Shown here piece after piece: positions 45,449-55,355 of a stretch of DNA of 64,000 nt (position 1 is the stretch's first letter; every line of letters starts with the position of its first letter). Source of the stretch: Mesorhizobium koreense (GTDB lineage: Bacteria; Pseudomonadota; Alphaproteobacteria; Rhizobiales; Rhizobiaceae); NCBI RefSeq assembly GCF_031656215.1, contig NZ_CP134228.1, positions 3,119,001-3,183,000 of the forward strand. The letters run 5' to 3'. The notes under the pieces are model-generated. The model was given only the letters and a program-made list of their open reading frames with translations. It had not been told where the DNA came from and ran no database searches. The position numbers and the translations under genes are program-made.

Positions 45449-46330
45449 ATGTCCCTCATCGCGACGCTCATCTCCAGCCCGGGCCGGCTGACGCCCGCGA
45501 TCGGCACTATGGCGATGGAGGCTGTCAGTGCAAGTGCGATCGGCTGGCTGGCGGAGAGAACGGCCTGTGAGTTTGCCCTGCCCGAGGGTGCCGATGCCGA
45601 GACGGCCGAGCTTCGGCTGCGCGAGGCGCTTGCCGCGGAGCCTGTCGATATCGTCGTGCAACCCGCCGGCGGGAGGCGCAAGAGGATTCTGATCGCCGAC
45701 ATGGACTCCACCATGATCGACCAGGAATGCATCGACGAACTGGCCGACGAGATCGGCATGAAGGACCACATCGCCGCCATCACCCGGCGTGCCATGAACG
45801 GAGAGATAGCCTTCGAGCCGGCACTGCGGGAGCGCGTGCTCCTCCTCAAAGGCCTGCCCGTCGCAGTCATCGCGCAAGTGCTCGAAAGACGCATAACGCT
45901 TGCCGCCGGTGGCCGCGAGCTGATTGCGACAATGAAGACCAATGGCACCCATACCGCGCTCGTCTCCGGCGGCTTCACCGCCTTCACCGGCCCCGTCGCC
46001 GCCAGGCTCGGCTTTGACGAGAACATCGCCAACCGTCTTCTTGAGGAGAGCGGAAAACTGGCCGGCAAGGTCGCCGAGCCGATCCTGGGTCGGCAGGCGA
46101 AGGCGGATGCACTCGTGAAGATCGCCGCGCGGCTCAAGCTGACGCCAGCCGATGCGATGGCGGTCGGCGACGGCGCCAACGACCTCGACATGATCCGGTT
46201 GGCGGGATCGGGCGTTGCGCTGCACGCCAAGCCTTCGGTGGCGGCCGAAGCTCGCATCCGCATCGACCATGGCGACCTCACCGCCCTCCTCTACGTCCAG
46301 GGCTACAGGCAATCGGAATTCGTCCGATGA
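45449..46330 (+). CDS. serB: Phosphoserine phosphatase
   Basis: 293 residues: N-terminal ACT-like part (1-80) and a HAD phosphatase domain with nucleophile motif IADMDSTMIDQE (83-94) and GDGANDLDMIRLAG. Last step of serine synthesis. The stop overlaps the ATG of the GNAT gene (ATGA). Confidence 0.97.
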   Translation: MSLIATLISSPGRLTPAIGTMAMEAVSASAIGWLAERTACEFALPEGADAETAELRLREALAAEPVDIVVQPAGGRRKRILIADMDSTMIDQECIDELADEIGMKDHIAAITRRAMNGEIAFEPALRERVLLLKGLPVAVIAQVLERRITLAAGGRELIATMKTNGTHTALVSGGFTAFTGPVAARLGFDENIANRLLEESGKLAGKVAEPILGRQAKADALVKIAARLKLTPADAMAVGDGANDLDMIRLAGSGVALHAKPSVAAEARIRIDHGDLTALLYVQGYRQSEFVR

Positions 46331-46896
46331 AGCCGATACGGACCCCGCGTCTCCTGCTGCGTAGCTGGGAAGAACGCGACCGTGATCTCTTCCACCGCAT
46401 CAATTCCGATCCTGTCGTCATGGAATTCTTCCCGTTCCGCCGCGACCGGGCGCAGGCGGATGCGAAAATGGACGAATTGCAGGCAGCCATCGAGCGTGAC
46501 GGCTTCGGCTTCGCTGCCATGGAAGTAATTCAAACCGGCGGATGCGCCGGCTTTGCAGGACTAAGCCGGCCGCACGACCTGCCGATGTTTCCCAAGGGGA
46601 CGATCGAGATCGGTTGGCGGCTGGCACCGGAATATTGGGGCAAGGGCTATGCGACGGAGGCGGCCGAGGCCTGGCTTGCCTTCGGGTTCGAAACGCTCGG
46701 CCTGGACGAAATCGTCTCCTTCGCAGTCGCCGCCAACCGGCGCTCGACCGCCGTCATGGAGCGTATCGGCATGAAGGCCGATCCGGCTTCGGATTTCGAT
46801 CATCCGGCGATCGGCGAAGACTATGCACATCTCCGCCGCCATGCCGTCTACCGCCTGTCCCGCGCAGATTGGAAGGCACGGCAAAGGAAGCCGTAG
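46327..46896 (+). CDS. GNAT acetyltransferase, RimJ type
   Basis: 189 residues. Opens with TPRLLLRSWEERDRDLFHRIN, and has the acetyl-CoA region GWRLAPEYWGKGYATEAAEAWL, typical of the RimJ/RimL branch. Acceptor unknown. Translationally coupled to serB through a 4-base overlap. Confidence 0.93.
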   Translation: MKPIRTPRLLLRSWEERDRDLFHRINSDPVVMEFFPFRRDRAQADAKMDELQAAIERDGFGFAAMEVIQTGGCAGFAGLSRPHDLPMFPKGTIEIGWRLAPEYWGKGYATEAAEAWLAFGFETLGLDEIVSFAVAANRRSTAVMERIGMKADPASDFDHPAIGEDYAHLRRHAVYRLSRADWKARQRKP

Positions 46897-46905
46897 CCGG
46901 CGCCG

Positions 46906-48429
46906 CTACCCGTCGATCCGCACCGTCACGAAGCGCAGTTCGCCGCTCTTCGAAGCCAGCATCAGGAGCGCGGCCTTCCGTCCCTGGCTCTTCAGCGCCG
47001 CGATCCGCTCGGACACGTCCTTCGGCTTCGAAACCGTCTGCTGCGTGATTTCGGTGATCACATCGCCGGCCGCGATACCCTTCTCGGCAGCCACCGAATC
47101 GGACTCGACATCCGTGACGACCACGCCGGCAACATCGGCGGCGATCTTGAACTTCCCGCGCGTGGCGTCGTCAAGCTCGCCCAGCGACATGCCGAGCACC
47201 GTATTGGAGGGCGCCTGCTTGTCTGTCTGGTCGGGAGCGGCGCTGTCGGAATGGCTTTCCTCCGCGCTGGCGAGTTTGTCGCCGTCCTCCAGCCGCCCGA
47301 GCTTGACCAGAACCGCCTGCTCCTTGCCCTTGCGGATGACGACGATCTGGACATCCTTGCCGACGGGGCTCTCGGCCACGACGCGCGGCAATTCATGCAT
47401 CGCCTTGATGTCGTGTCCGTCGAATTTGACGATCACGTCGCCCGGCAGGATCTCGCCGTGGTCGACGGGCCCGCCCTTGATGACGCCCGAGACCAAAGCT
47501 CCCCTGGCGGATGGCAGGTCGAGACTTTCGGCGACCTCGTCGGTCACCGGCTGGATGCGGACGCCAAGCCAGCCGCGCCGCGTTTCACCATATTCGGCAA
47601 GCTGCTGCACCACTGCCGCGGCGAGTTGGGAGGGGATGGAGAAGCCGATGCCGATCGAGCCGCCGGACGGTGAGATGATGGCCGTGTTGATGCCGATCAC
47701 TTCACCGTTCATGTTGAACAGCGGTCCGCCGGAATTGCCGCGGTTGATGGCCGCGTCGGTCTGGATGTAATCGTCATAGGGGCCGGAATTGATGTCGCGA
47801 TTGCGCGCGGAGATGATGCCGAGCGTCACCGTGCCGCCGAGCCCGAACGGGTTGCCGATCGCCATCACCCAGTCGCCGATGCGCATCTTCTCCGAATCGC
47901 CGAACTTGACGGCCTTGAGCTTGTGCTTGGCAGGATCGACCTTGAGGACCGCGATGTCGGTCTTGCTGTCGGTGCCGACCAGCGTCGCCTTCAGCTTGGT
48001 GCCGTCGGAAAAGTTCACCTCGATATCGTCGGCATCTGCGATCACATGGTTGTTCGTGACGACCAGCCCCTTGGCGGCGTCGAAGACGAAACCCGATCCG
48101 AGCGACTGCACCTTGCGGGGATTGTTGTCGTTATCGCCGTCGCGGTTCTTGAAGAAGTCGTTGAAGAAATCCTCGAATGGCGAGCCTTCCGGCAGCTTCG
48201 GCATGGGAACGCTGTCGGGCGATTCGCCGCCGCTGACGGTTTGCGAGGTCGAGATATTAACCACGGCGTCGAGCAAGCCGGCAGCAAGGTCGGCGACCGA
48301 AGTCGGCCCTCCGCCGGGAAGTTTCGACGGCTGAACCTGGGCCGGCGCACCGGACATGCCGAACGTGAGCACGGCGGCCGCGGCAACCGCCGTCATGCGC
48401 GAGGCGCGCGTGAAATCGATCCATGCCAT
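46906..48429 (-). CDS. Periplasmic serine protease, DegP/HtrA family
   Basis: 507 residues from ATG 48429 (GGAG 10 bases upstream; an in-frame ATG at 48501 lacks a signal). Signal peptide MAWIDFTRASRMTAVAAAAV. Catalytic triad H128 (TNNHVIADA), D158 (SKTDIAVL), S233 (RGNSGGPL), then two PDZ domains. Degrades and refolds damaged envelope proteins. Last gene of the thyA-folA-hflKC run; the pairing with hflKC is conserved in rhizobia. Confidence 0.95.
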   Translation of the reverse strand: MAWIDFTRASRMTAVAAAAVLTFGMSGAPAQVQPSKLPGGGPTSVADLAAGLLDAVVNISTSQTVSGGESPDSVPMPKLPEGSPFEDFFNDFFKNRDGDNDNNPRKVQSLGSGFVFDAAKGLVVTNNHVIADADDIEVNFSDGTKLKATLVGTDSKTDIAVLKVDPAKHKLKAVKFGDSEKMRIGDWVMAIGNPFGLGGTVTLGIISARNRDINSGPYDDYIQTDAAINRGNSGGPLFNMNGEVIGINTAIISPSGGSIGIGFSIPSQLAAAVVQQLAEYGETRRGWLGVRIQPVTDEVAESLDLPSARGALVSGVIKGGPVDHGEILPGDVIVKFDGHDIKAMHELPRVVAESPVGKDVQIVVIRKGKEQAVLVKLGRLEDGDKLASAEESHSDSAAPDQTDKQAPSNTVLGMSLGELDDATRGKFKIAADVAGVVVTDVESDSVAAEKGIAAGDVITEITQQTVSKPKDVSERIAALKSQGRKAALLMLASKSGELRFVTVRIDG

Positions 48430-48552
48430 GCGCAAACATCTCCAGCTTTCGCCAGGCAGGCTACGCAGCCGGCCGGCACCCCGCCTCAGCCATTCTGACA
48501 TGAATTGAGGCGCGTTTGGGACTCTAGGCCGTATCGAGCCGTAAATACCGCG

Positions 48553-48738
48553 TTACCGGCGCACGAGCCAGACGATGCCGACGCCGGCCGCCACCGAAAC
48601 CAAGCCGGCGATGCGCAGCGTCGGTTCCGGCACGCTCTTCACCTGCTCGGCGAGTTTTTTGGCGAAATTAGGCAACAGCCCATAGAAAACCCCTTCGAGC
48701 ACGAGCACAAGCCCGATCGCGTCGAGGAAATCATGCAC
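48553..48738 (-). CDS. DUF2065 small membrane protein
   Basis: 61 residues with two membrane helices (AIGLVLVLEGVFYGLLP and LRIAGLVSVAAGVGIVWLV). Matches DUF2065, usually between hflC and degP or purA. It begins 14 bases after the hflC stop. Function unknown; may assist HflKC. Confidence 0.88.
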   Translation of the reverse strand: MHDFLDAIGLVLVLEGVFYGLLPNFAKKLAEQVKSVPEPTLRIAGLVSVAAGVGIVWLVRR

Positions 48739-48752
48739 GCGCCTGCCCCCGC

Positions 48753-49724
48753 CTACTGGTTGGACGCCGGGCTACGCGTCTGGCCCGATTTTTCCGATGA
48801 ACCGGCGGTCCCCGACGCCCCGGCACTATTCCTTGCAGCGTTGGAGGCGGCAAGCAGCCCGGAAGCGTCGTTGAAATATTTGAAGAACTCCGAATCCGGC
48901 GACAGGACCATCGTCGTCCCATTTCCGCCCAGCCCGGTCTCATAGGCCTTCATGGAACGGTAGAACTGGAAGAAATCCGGATCCCGCTGATAGGCGTCGG
49001 CGAATACCTTGTTGCGTTCGGCATCGCCCTCGCCGCGCAGGATGTCGGCGTCGCGCTGCGCCTCGGCGACCGTCACCGTCGCTTCGCGGTCCGCCTCGGC
49101 CTTGATACGGATCGAAGCCTGCGTGCCGCGGGCTCGTATCTGCGCGGCCTCGGCGAGACGCTCGGCCTTCATGCGCTCGAAGGTCTGCGTGGAGACTTCG
49201 GCCAACAGATCGGTCCGCAATATGCGCACGTCCACGATTTCCACCCCGAGCACGTCGGCCTGCGGGCGCAACTGGTCGCGCACTTCGAGCATCATCTGCA
49301 GGCGTTCCTCCGACAGCGCATCCTCGAAGGAGCGCTGGCCGTAGACGCTGCGGAGCGCCGCATCGAGCCGCGTGCGCAGGTTGGCCTCCAGCAGGTCGAG
49401 ATTGCCCGAGACGGTCTTGCGGAATTTGAACGGGTCGGTGATCCGGAAGGCGACGAACGCATCGACGACATAGCGCCGACCGTCATTCACCTGCACGCGG
49501 AGATTGTCGATGTCGAGCCTGAGGATGCGGCTGTCGACGAACTGCACGGTGTCGATGAAGCGGGTCGGCACCTTGAAGTAGATGCCGGGCTTCGCCTCGA
49601 CGCGGGTAATCTCGCCGAATCTCAGCACGATCGCCTGCTGCGTCGGCGTGACGATGAAGATGGAGGAATAGACGAGGAAGAGGATGACGACGAGAGCGCC
49701 GACGATAAACGGAAGTCGGCTCAT
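48753..49724 (-). CDS. hflC: Protease modulator HflC
   Basis: 323 residues, one N-terminal membrane helix, SPFH (band 7) domain and a coiled C-terminal part. With HflK it forms a large periplasmic cage around the FtsH protease. Ends with a long flexible tail (ASGTAGSSEKSGQTRSPASNQ). ATG overlaps the hflK stop (ATGA). Confidence 0.96.
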   Translation of the reverse strand: MSRLPFIVGALVVILFLVYSSIFIVTPTQQAIVLRFGEITRVEAKPGIYFKVPTRFIDTVQFVDSRILRLDIDNLRVQVNDGRRYVVDAFVAFRITDPFKFRKTVSGNLDLLEANLRTRLDAALRSVYGQRSFEDALSEERLQMMLEVRDQLRPQADVLGVEIVDVRILRTDLLAEVSTQTFERMKAERLAEAAQIRARGTQASIRIKAEADREATVTVAEAQRDADILRGEGDAERNKVFADAYQRDPDFFQFYRSMKAYETGLGGNGTTMVLSPDSEFFKYFNDASGLLAASNAARNSAGASGTAGSSEKSGQTRSPASNQ

Positions 49725-50851
49725 TTCGACACCCCCTGGCCGTTCGTCAGGCTTTGGGACGGAAGCTTGGGCAAGGCCTGCTTCATCAACTGGTCAAGCG
49801 GCAGATAAGGCACGACCCCCTGCCCGTTCTTCTCATCGATGATGATCTTGTTGGTGTGGCCAAGAACCTTTTCCATGGTCTCGAGGTAAAGCCGCTTACG
49901 CGTCACGTCCTCGGCCTTCTTGTATTCATTGTAGACGGAGACGAACCGTGCGGCCTCGCCCTGCGCCTCGGCGATCACGCTCTGCTTGTAGCCCTGCGCT
50001 TCCTCGCGGAGACGCGAGGCTTCGCCGCGGGCATCACCGAGCTTCTTGTTCGAATATGCGTCGGCCTCGCGCTGGAAACGGTCCTGATCCTGCTGGGCGC
50101 GCTGAACTTCCTCGAACGCGTCGGCGACCTCGGGTGGCGGGTCGGCCTTTTCGAGCTGGATGCCGACGATGGAGATGCCGGCGTTGTAGGCGTCAAGCGT
50201 GGTCTGGGTGACCTTCTGGACCGATTCTTCCAGCTTCTGCCGGCCGCCGGTGCGCACCTCATCGTCGGGTGTCCGGCCGACGAATTCACGCATCGCGCTT
50301 TCCGCGACGCTGCGCACCATCTGCTCCGGGTCGTCGATATTGAAGAGAAACTTCTTTGGATCGTTCACGCGCCAGATGACGGTGAAATCGACGTCGATGA
50401 TATTCTGGTCGCCCGAAAGCATCTGGCTCTCGTCGCTGGAATTGTTGGAGAAGCTGCCGATCGCCTCCCGAATCTGCTGTGTCTGGACGATCTGGACCTG
50501 CTCCAGCGGCCACCACATGAAATGCAGGCCGGGTTCCTCGACCGCCTCCTTCGGCTGACCGAGGAAGAGTTCCTGTCCGAGTTCGTCGGGCTGGACGGTG
50601 TAGACCGACTTGAAGGCCCAGAAGACGACCAGAACGGCAACGATCAGGACCCCGATGGCGAAGCCGCCGCCACCGCCGGGAAAAGCGCTCTTCAGCCGGT
50701 CCTGGCCACGACGCAGGATGGCCTCGAGGTCGGGCGGGGTGCCTTGCGGACCGCCGCCGCCGGTTCCACGCGGCCCCTGGCCCCACGGACCGCCACCATT
50801 GCCGCCGCCTCCCCATGGCCCGCCGCCGCCACTCTGATTGCTCCAGGGCAT
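49721..50851 (-). CDS. hflK: Protease modulator HflK
   Basis: 376 residues from ATG 50851 (MPWSNQSGGGG). Gly/Pro-rich cytoplasmic N-terminus (about 1-55), a membrane helix (FAIGVLIVAVLVVFWAFKSV), SPFH domain and coiled coil. Partner of HflC in controlling FtsH. Codon positions upstream to 50956 are open but do not resemble HflK. Confidence 0.96.
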   Translation of the reverse strand: MPWSNQSGGGGPWGGGGNGGGPWGQGPRGTGGGGPQGTPPDLEAILRRGQDRLKSAFPGGGGGFAIGVLIVAVLVVFWAFKSVYTVQPDELGQELFLGQPKEAVEEPGLHFMWWPLEQVQIVQTQQIREAIGSFSNNSSDESQMLSGDQNIIDVDFTVIWRVNDPKKFLFNIDDPEQMVRSVAESAMREFVGRTPDDEVRTGGRQKLEESVQKVTQTTLDAYNAGISIVGIQLEKADPPPEVADAFEEVQRAQQDQDRFQREADAYSNKKLGDARGEASRLREEAQGYKQSVIAEAQGEAARFVSVYNEYKKAEDVTRKRLYLETMEKVLGHTNKIIIDEKNGQGVVPYLPLDQLMKQALPKLPSQSLTNGQGVSK

Positions 50852-50998
50852 GAATTCCCTCTCGGTCCCGATTGCCTCCACCGGACGGCGCGGCATATGC
50901 GTTCGTGTTCTTATAGGGATGCCGCCATGCCCTTTCAACGCGCGGAAGGCACGCAATCTTCGATATGGTAAGGATTCGAGGCTGTCAGGCCTATAAAC

Positions 50999-51529
50999 TC
51001 ATGCGGCGCTTCGACGCTCATAGACCGCATGGCGCGTCGGATAGTTGTCGCGCTCACCGGAGGGAACATCCACCGAGGAGATTTCGGTCCAAGTCGCCGG
51101 GTCTATGGCCGGGAAGAAAGTGTCGCCGTCAATAGCCGCAAGGACATGCGTCACGTGCAGCGTATCCGCCAGCGGCAAGGCATCGCCGAAAATTTCTCCA
51201 CCGCCGATGACGCAGATCTCGCGTACCTCAGGCATCCCTGCCGCGCGCTTCCGCGCAAGGCGCATCGCTTCCTCCAGCGAAGGAGCGGTCTCCACACCCT
51301 CCGCATGCCAATCCTTATGCCGCGTGACGACGATGTTCAGCCGGCCCGGCAGCGGCCTGCCGACGCTCTCGAACGTCTTGCGGCCCATAATGATCGGGCT
51401 GCCCATCGTGTCGGCCTTGAAACGCTTGAGATCGGTCGAAAGCCGCCACGGCAGCCCGCCGGCGCGCCCGATCACGCCGTTCTCCGCGATCGCCACATGA
51501 ATGCCGACCTTGAGCGGCGTGTCTGCCAT
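50999..51529 (-). CDS. folA: Dihydrofolate reductase
   Basis: 176 residues. IAENGVIGRAGGLPWRLSTDLKRFKADTMG with the substrate-binding Asp, PIIMGRKTFESVGRPLPGR and CVIGGGEIFGDALP are all characteristic. Regenerates tetrahydrofolate used up by ThyA, whose gene is 11 bases upstream in the same operon. Confidence 0.97.
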   Translation of the reverse strand: MADTPLKVGIHVAIAENGVIGRAGGLPWRLSTDLKRFKADTMGSPIIMGRKTFESVGRPLPGRLNIVVTRHKDWHAEGVETAPSLEEAMRLARKRAAGMPEVREICVIGGGEIFGDALPLADTLHVTHVLAAIDGDTFFPAIDPATWTEISSVDVPSGERDNYPTRHAVYERRSAA

Positions 51530-51540
51530 CGACCGACCCC

Positions 51541-52335
51541 TCACACCGCGACCTTGGCGCGGATATGCGGATCGGCCTCGTAGTCCTCGATGCGGAAATC
51601 CTCGTAGCGGAAGGCGAAGAGGTCCGTCACTTCAGGATTGATCCAAAGCGTCGGCAGCTTCTTCGGCGTGCGCTGGAGTTGTTCACGCGCCTGCTCGAAA
51701 TGGTTGGCATAGAGATGCGCATCGCCCAGCGTAAGGATGAACTCGCCCGGTTCGTAGCCGGAAACCTGGGCCACCATCACGGTAAGCAGCGCATAGGACG
51801 CGATGTTGAAAGGCACACCGAGGAAGATATCGCCGGAACGCTGATAGAGCTGGCAGGACAGCCGCCCATCCGCGACATAGAACTGGAATAGGCAGTGACA
51901 GGGCGGCAACGCCATCTCGTCCACCAACGCCGGGTTCCAGGCCGACACGATCAGCCGGCGCGAATGAGGGTTTCGGTGCAAATCGTTCAGAAGATTGGCA
52001 ATCTGATCGATGTGACGGCCGTCCGGCGCAGGCCATGAACGCCATTGGTAACCGTAGACAGGGCCGAGATCGCCTTTCTCGTCGGCCCATTCGTCCCAGA
52101 TGGAAACGCCGTTCTCCTTCAGGTAGCGGATATTGGTATCGCCCGCGAGGAACCACAGAAGTTCATGGACGATCGACTTCACATGCAGCTTTTTCGTGGT
52201 GAGGAGCGGAAAGCCCTTGGCAAGATCGAAGCGCATCTGGTGACCGAAGATCGAGCGCGTGCCGGTGCCGGTGCGGTCTGGCCGGTCGGCACCGTGTTCC
52301 AGCACATGGGCAAGCAGATCGAGATATTGGCGCAT
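51541..52335 (-). CDS. thyA: Thymidylate synthase
   Basis: 264 residues, typical short ThyA. Active-site cysteine C146 in [24 protein letters not shown] at the start binds phosphate. Converts dUMP to dTMP with methylene-tetrahydrofolate. First gene of the run to folA and hflKC. Confidence 0.98.
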   Translation of the reverse strand: MRQYLDLLAHVLEHGADRPDRTGTGTRSIFGHQMRFDLAKGFPLLTTKKLHVKSIVHELLWFLAGDTNIRYLKENGVSIWDEWADEKGDLGPVYGYQWRSWPAPDGRHIDQIANLLNDLHRNPHSRRLIVSAWNPALVDEMALPPCHCLFQFYVADGRLSCQLYQRSGDIFLGVPFNIASYALLTVMVAQVSGYEPGEFILTLGDAHLYANHFEQAREQLQRTPKKLPTLWINPEVTDLFAFRYEDFRIEDYEADPHIRAKVAV

Positions 52336-52453
52336 AGGCGCTCCCGCGCGATTCGGAGAGGACGACTATAGTCGCCTCACGCGCCGGCAGGCAAAGCCGG
52401 CGCGCGGTCTTGAACGCCTTATTTGGATGTTTTGGTCGCTGGCTTCCAGCGGC

Positions 52454-52765
52454 TTAAAGCGCCGAGAGCTTTCCCAGATGCTTGGCCGCGAGATAATAGA
52501 AGGTCACACGGCTCTTGGTGTTGTCGGATGCCATGGTTTCGCAGACCTTTTCCAACACGCCGTCCACCTTCGCATCGTCGGTGACACCGAGCTTCTTGCC
52601 GCACCAGCTCGTCTTCACGCGCTCGAGTTCCTTCGGGTCCGAGCAGGAAACGAGCGAGGAATCACGGTTCCTCAACGCTATGCCCAGATGCTTGACGATC
52701 TTGCCGACGATCTCCTCGCTCGCCGTGGCGTCGTATTTCCTTACGTCCGAGATGTAGTCCGCCAT
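52454..52765 (-). CDS. DUF2853 family protein
   Basis: 103 residues from ATG 52765 (GAGGAGG 7 bases upstream). MADYISDVRKYDATASEEIVGKIVKHLGIALRN followed by WCGKKLGV matches the small helical DUF2853 family of unknown function. The 118 bases to thyA may hold its terminator, though no clear one is seen. Confidence 0.88.
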   Translation of the reverse strand: MADYISDVRKYDATASEEIVGKIVKHLGIALRNRDSSLVSCSDPKELERVKTSWCGKKLGVTDDAKVDGVLEKVCETMASDNTKSRVTFYYLAAKHLGKLSAL

Positions 52766-52957
52766 TTCATGGCCTCCTCGTCTGAAGCGGCGGCCTCTCT
52801 CCGTCGAAGGCAAGCCGCGAACGTCCCCGCGCGGGAAATGTCGGAAAACTGGCCGTTCGAGTCAATGTGGAAGGGTACGGCATGCGCTAGCCCTCTTCCC
52901 ATGCGCGGCCGTCGCACCTATATTCGGCCTGCCGGCTTGTCCGGCTATGGCGATAAA

Positions 52958-53253
52958 CTGCCGATGCAATAAGCCGTTCGGACCCGGGGGCGGTACCCGG
53001 CGCCTCCACCAAAAACCGCCGCAGCCTTCCATGGCGGCTTTTGATGGGGGCGAAACAGGATCGACGAAGGTGTAAAGATCGGACTTTCGCCCGGCATTGT
53101 ACCACCGTTATCGGGCTAAACCTATAGTTGCTAATGACAACTATGCGGAAGCTCGTCTCGCTGCGTAAGCAGTGCGAACGCTTCAAATTAAGCCCTAGCG
53201 GTTCGCACTGCTAGGCGGGGTTCGGAGGCACCTGGCAACAGAAGCCTCCACTT
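52958..53253 (+). ncRNA. ssrA: tmRNA, circularly permuted two-piece form
   Basis: Acceptor piece first: T-stem CCGGG/CCCGG and the 3' end CGCCTCC-ACCA (53001-53011). Then about 34 bases removed during maturation, and the coding piece starting GGGGGCG at 53046, which pairs over 7 bp (one G-U) with CGCCTCC to rebuild the acceptor stem. The tag frame at 53130-53168 reads ANDNYAEARLAA and stop, the rhizobial tag. A 12-bp stem (AGCAGTGCGAAC/GTTCGCACTGCT) follows. It frees stalled ribosomes and marks products for ClpXP. The outer ends are approximate. Confidence 0.95.
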
Positions 53254-53332
53254 CCCTTCCCCTTATTTCAATCCCGTCTCGCTGGCCCCGTAATTCGGCG
53301 CGGCCGCGTTTCCTTTTCGCATCGGAGGCACC

Positions 53333-53881
53333 GTGCGAGATCCGATCGATCGCTTTCATGTCCTTACCGGCGGCCCGGGATCTGGCAAGACCACTCTCAT
53401 CGACGCACTGAAGGCGAGAGGGTATGCCACGACTCCCGAAGCCGGTCGTACGGTGATCCGCGAGCAGCTTGCGGTCGGCGGCAAGGCCCTGCCCTGGACT
53501 GATCGGCAGCTTTTTGCTGAGCGGATGCTCACCTTCGACCTGTGCAACTACGCCGAAGCGTTGGAAGCGAGCGGCCCTGTCTTCTTCGATCGGGGCGTGC
53601 CCGACGTGGTCGGTTACCTGGAGCTTTGCAACCTGCCGGTGTCGGACGCTGCAATGGATGCCGTCGACACGTATCGCTACGCGCGCGGTGTTTTTATCCT
53701 GCCGCCATGGCCGGACATCTTCAGGCAGGATGCTGAACGCAAGCAGTCCTTCGAGGAAGCGGAGCGCACGTTCCGCGCGATGATCGCGGTCTATTCGCGC
53801 CTTGGCTACGATCTGGTGGAAGTACCGCAAGGACCGATCGATGCGCGCGCGGATTTCATTCTCGCCCGCATCAGTCTTTAG
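53333..53881 (+). CDS. Small P-loop ATPase (AAA_28 type)
   Basis: 182 residues from GTG 53333 with GGAGG 5 bases upstream. Walker A TGGPGSGKTTL (12-22) and FFDRGVPDVVGYL as the likely Walker B/lid region suggest a kinase-like NTPase. Homologues are called AAA family ATPase or predicted kinases; the substrate is unknown. It starts 80 bases after ssrA on the same strand. Confidence 0.85.
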   Translation: MRDPIDRFHVLTGGPGSGKTTLIDALKARGYATTPEAGRTVIREQLAVGGKALPWTDRQLFAERMLTFDLCNYAEALEASGPVFFDRGVPDVVGYLELCNLPVSDAAMDAVDTYRYARGVFILPPWPDIFRQDAERKQSFEEAERTFRAMIAVYSRLGYDLVEVPQGPIDARADFILARISL

Positions 53882-53888
53882 AGCGCCG

Positions 53889-55100
53889 TTATTCCGCCGG
53901 CGCTCCTTCCCTCGCGGCGCCTCCTCGCCGGCCCACCGCGAACTGCGCAAGCAGGAATGCGACGAGCGCACAGCCGGCGATACCGGCCACCATCGGCAAC
54001 GCCGTACCGTTGGAGAAATAGCCGACCAACGCCATGGCTAGGACGCCGACGACGAATTGCAGCGTTCCCATCAGCGCCGAGGCCGCGCCGGCGATCGGCC
54101 CGTGATCGTCGAGCGCCAGAACCGAAGTCGTCGGCAGCACGAGACCAAGGAAGCCGTAGCCGATGAAGAGCAACCCCATCAGCACCTCGACGCTGTCGAT
54201 GCCTACAAGCGTGACCACGAAGAGCAGCGCCATGAAAGCCAGATAGCCCGCGACAGCCACACGCACCACGCGCTCCAGCCCGTAGCGCTCCGTCAGCATC
54301 CCCGTAAGCTGTGCCATGGCGAAGAAGGAGATGGCATTGAAGGAAAAGGCCAGGCTGTACTGGAACGGGCTCAGGCCGAAATGGTCGATGAAGACGAAGG
54401 ACGAGCTCGACAGATAGACGAAGAAACTCGATATGCCGAAACCGCCGATGAAGGTTAGCGCTAGGAAGCGGCCGTCGCGCAACAGATACCAGTAGCTGGT
54501 GATCGCGGTACGGATGCCGCTGCCGATACGTTCCTCCGGCGGTCGGGTTTCCGCCTGAAAAAGAGCAAGCAGGACGATGCCGATGACCGCCGCGCCGGTC
54601 ACGGTCCAGAAGATGGCCCGCCAGCCGAGATGGCCGATGATGATGCTGCCGGTCAGCGGCGCCAGCAGCGGCGAGACGCTGAACACCAACATCAGGAGCG
54701 ACATCAACCGCGTCGCCTCCGATCCGGTATGCAGATCGCGCACTATGGCACGCGGCACGACCATGCCGGCACAGGCGCCAAGACCCTGGACGAAGCGGAA
54801 GAAGATCAGCCATTCGATGGTCGGCGACAGCGCAGCCCCAACGCCGCCTGCCGCGAAGAGGCCGAGCCCGCCATAGAGCGGCGCCTTGCGGCCGATCATG
54901 TCGGAGAGCGGGCCGACAAGGACCTGCCCGGCGCTGACGGCCAGGAAAAAGGCGAGCAGCGTCATCTGCACCGCGCCGCTCGACGCGGAAAGGTCGCTGC
55001 CGATCGAGGGCAAGGCCGGCAGGTACATGTCGATCGCGAATGGCCCTACGGCCGAGATAAGGCCGAGCACGATCGCGATGCGCAGGAATCTCGCTGTCAT
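53889..55100 (-). CDS. Bcr/CflA-type multidrug exporter
   Basis: 403 residues, 12 membrane helices, with the MFS motif VGPLSDMIGRKAPLYGG and the drug-antiporter motif RFVQGLGACAGMVVPRAIVRD in helices 4-5. DHA1 group, Bcr/CflA branch: proton-driven drug or metabolite export. ATG 55100 gives MTARFLRIAIVLGL; upstream codons look non-coding. Confidence 0.94.
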   Translation of the reverse strand: MTARFLRIAIVLGLISAVGPFAIDMYLPALPSIGSDLSASSGAVQMTLLAFFLAVSAGQVLVGPLSDMIGRKAPLYGGLGLFAAGGVGAALSPTIEWLIFFRFVQGLGACAGMVVPRAIVRDLHTGSEATRLMSLLMLVFSVSPLLAPLTGSIIIGHLGWRAIFWTVTGAAVIGIVLLALFQAETRPPEERIGSGIRTAITSYWYLLRDGRFLALTFIGGFGISSFFVYLSSSSFVFIDHFGLSPFQYSLAFSFNAISFFAMAQLTGMLTERYGLERVVRVAVAGYLAFMALLFVVTLVGIDSVEVLMGLLFIGYGFLGLVLPTTSVLALDDHGPIAGAASALMGTLQFVVGVLAMALVGYFSNGTALPMVAGIAGCALVAFLLAQFAVGRRGGAAREGAPAE

Positions 55101-55355
55101 GTCACCGCTTCCGGTTAAATTCGCGCGGGCAGCGCGGCCTGTCCTGATAGACGATCGGCCGAACGCCTGCCCGACACATGCTACAAAAAATACCAAGTTT
55201 CCTTCCGCCGCTTGCAATGTTGGCCGAAGCTGCTTGGATGGAATCGGGCGAGGCGCTTATATGCTTGCGCGCGGTGGCCGATACAAGGTTTACGCCGCCG
55301 CGAAGCTTGATTAGAGGTAGGCTCCGTCAGAGTCACGCGGAAGCCCGGGCGATCC

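Noticed and set aside
45437-46312. Extension of miaA upstream through serB
   Set aside because: The open frame continues antisense to serB, but MiaA homologues start at the P-loop and serB is a real gene on the other strand.
53046-53253. Short protein-like frames across the tmRNA region
   Set aside because: The acceptor pairing, tag frame and downstream stem fit ssrA; the frames are chance.
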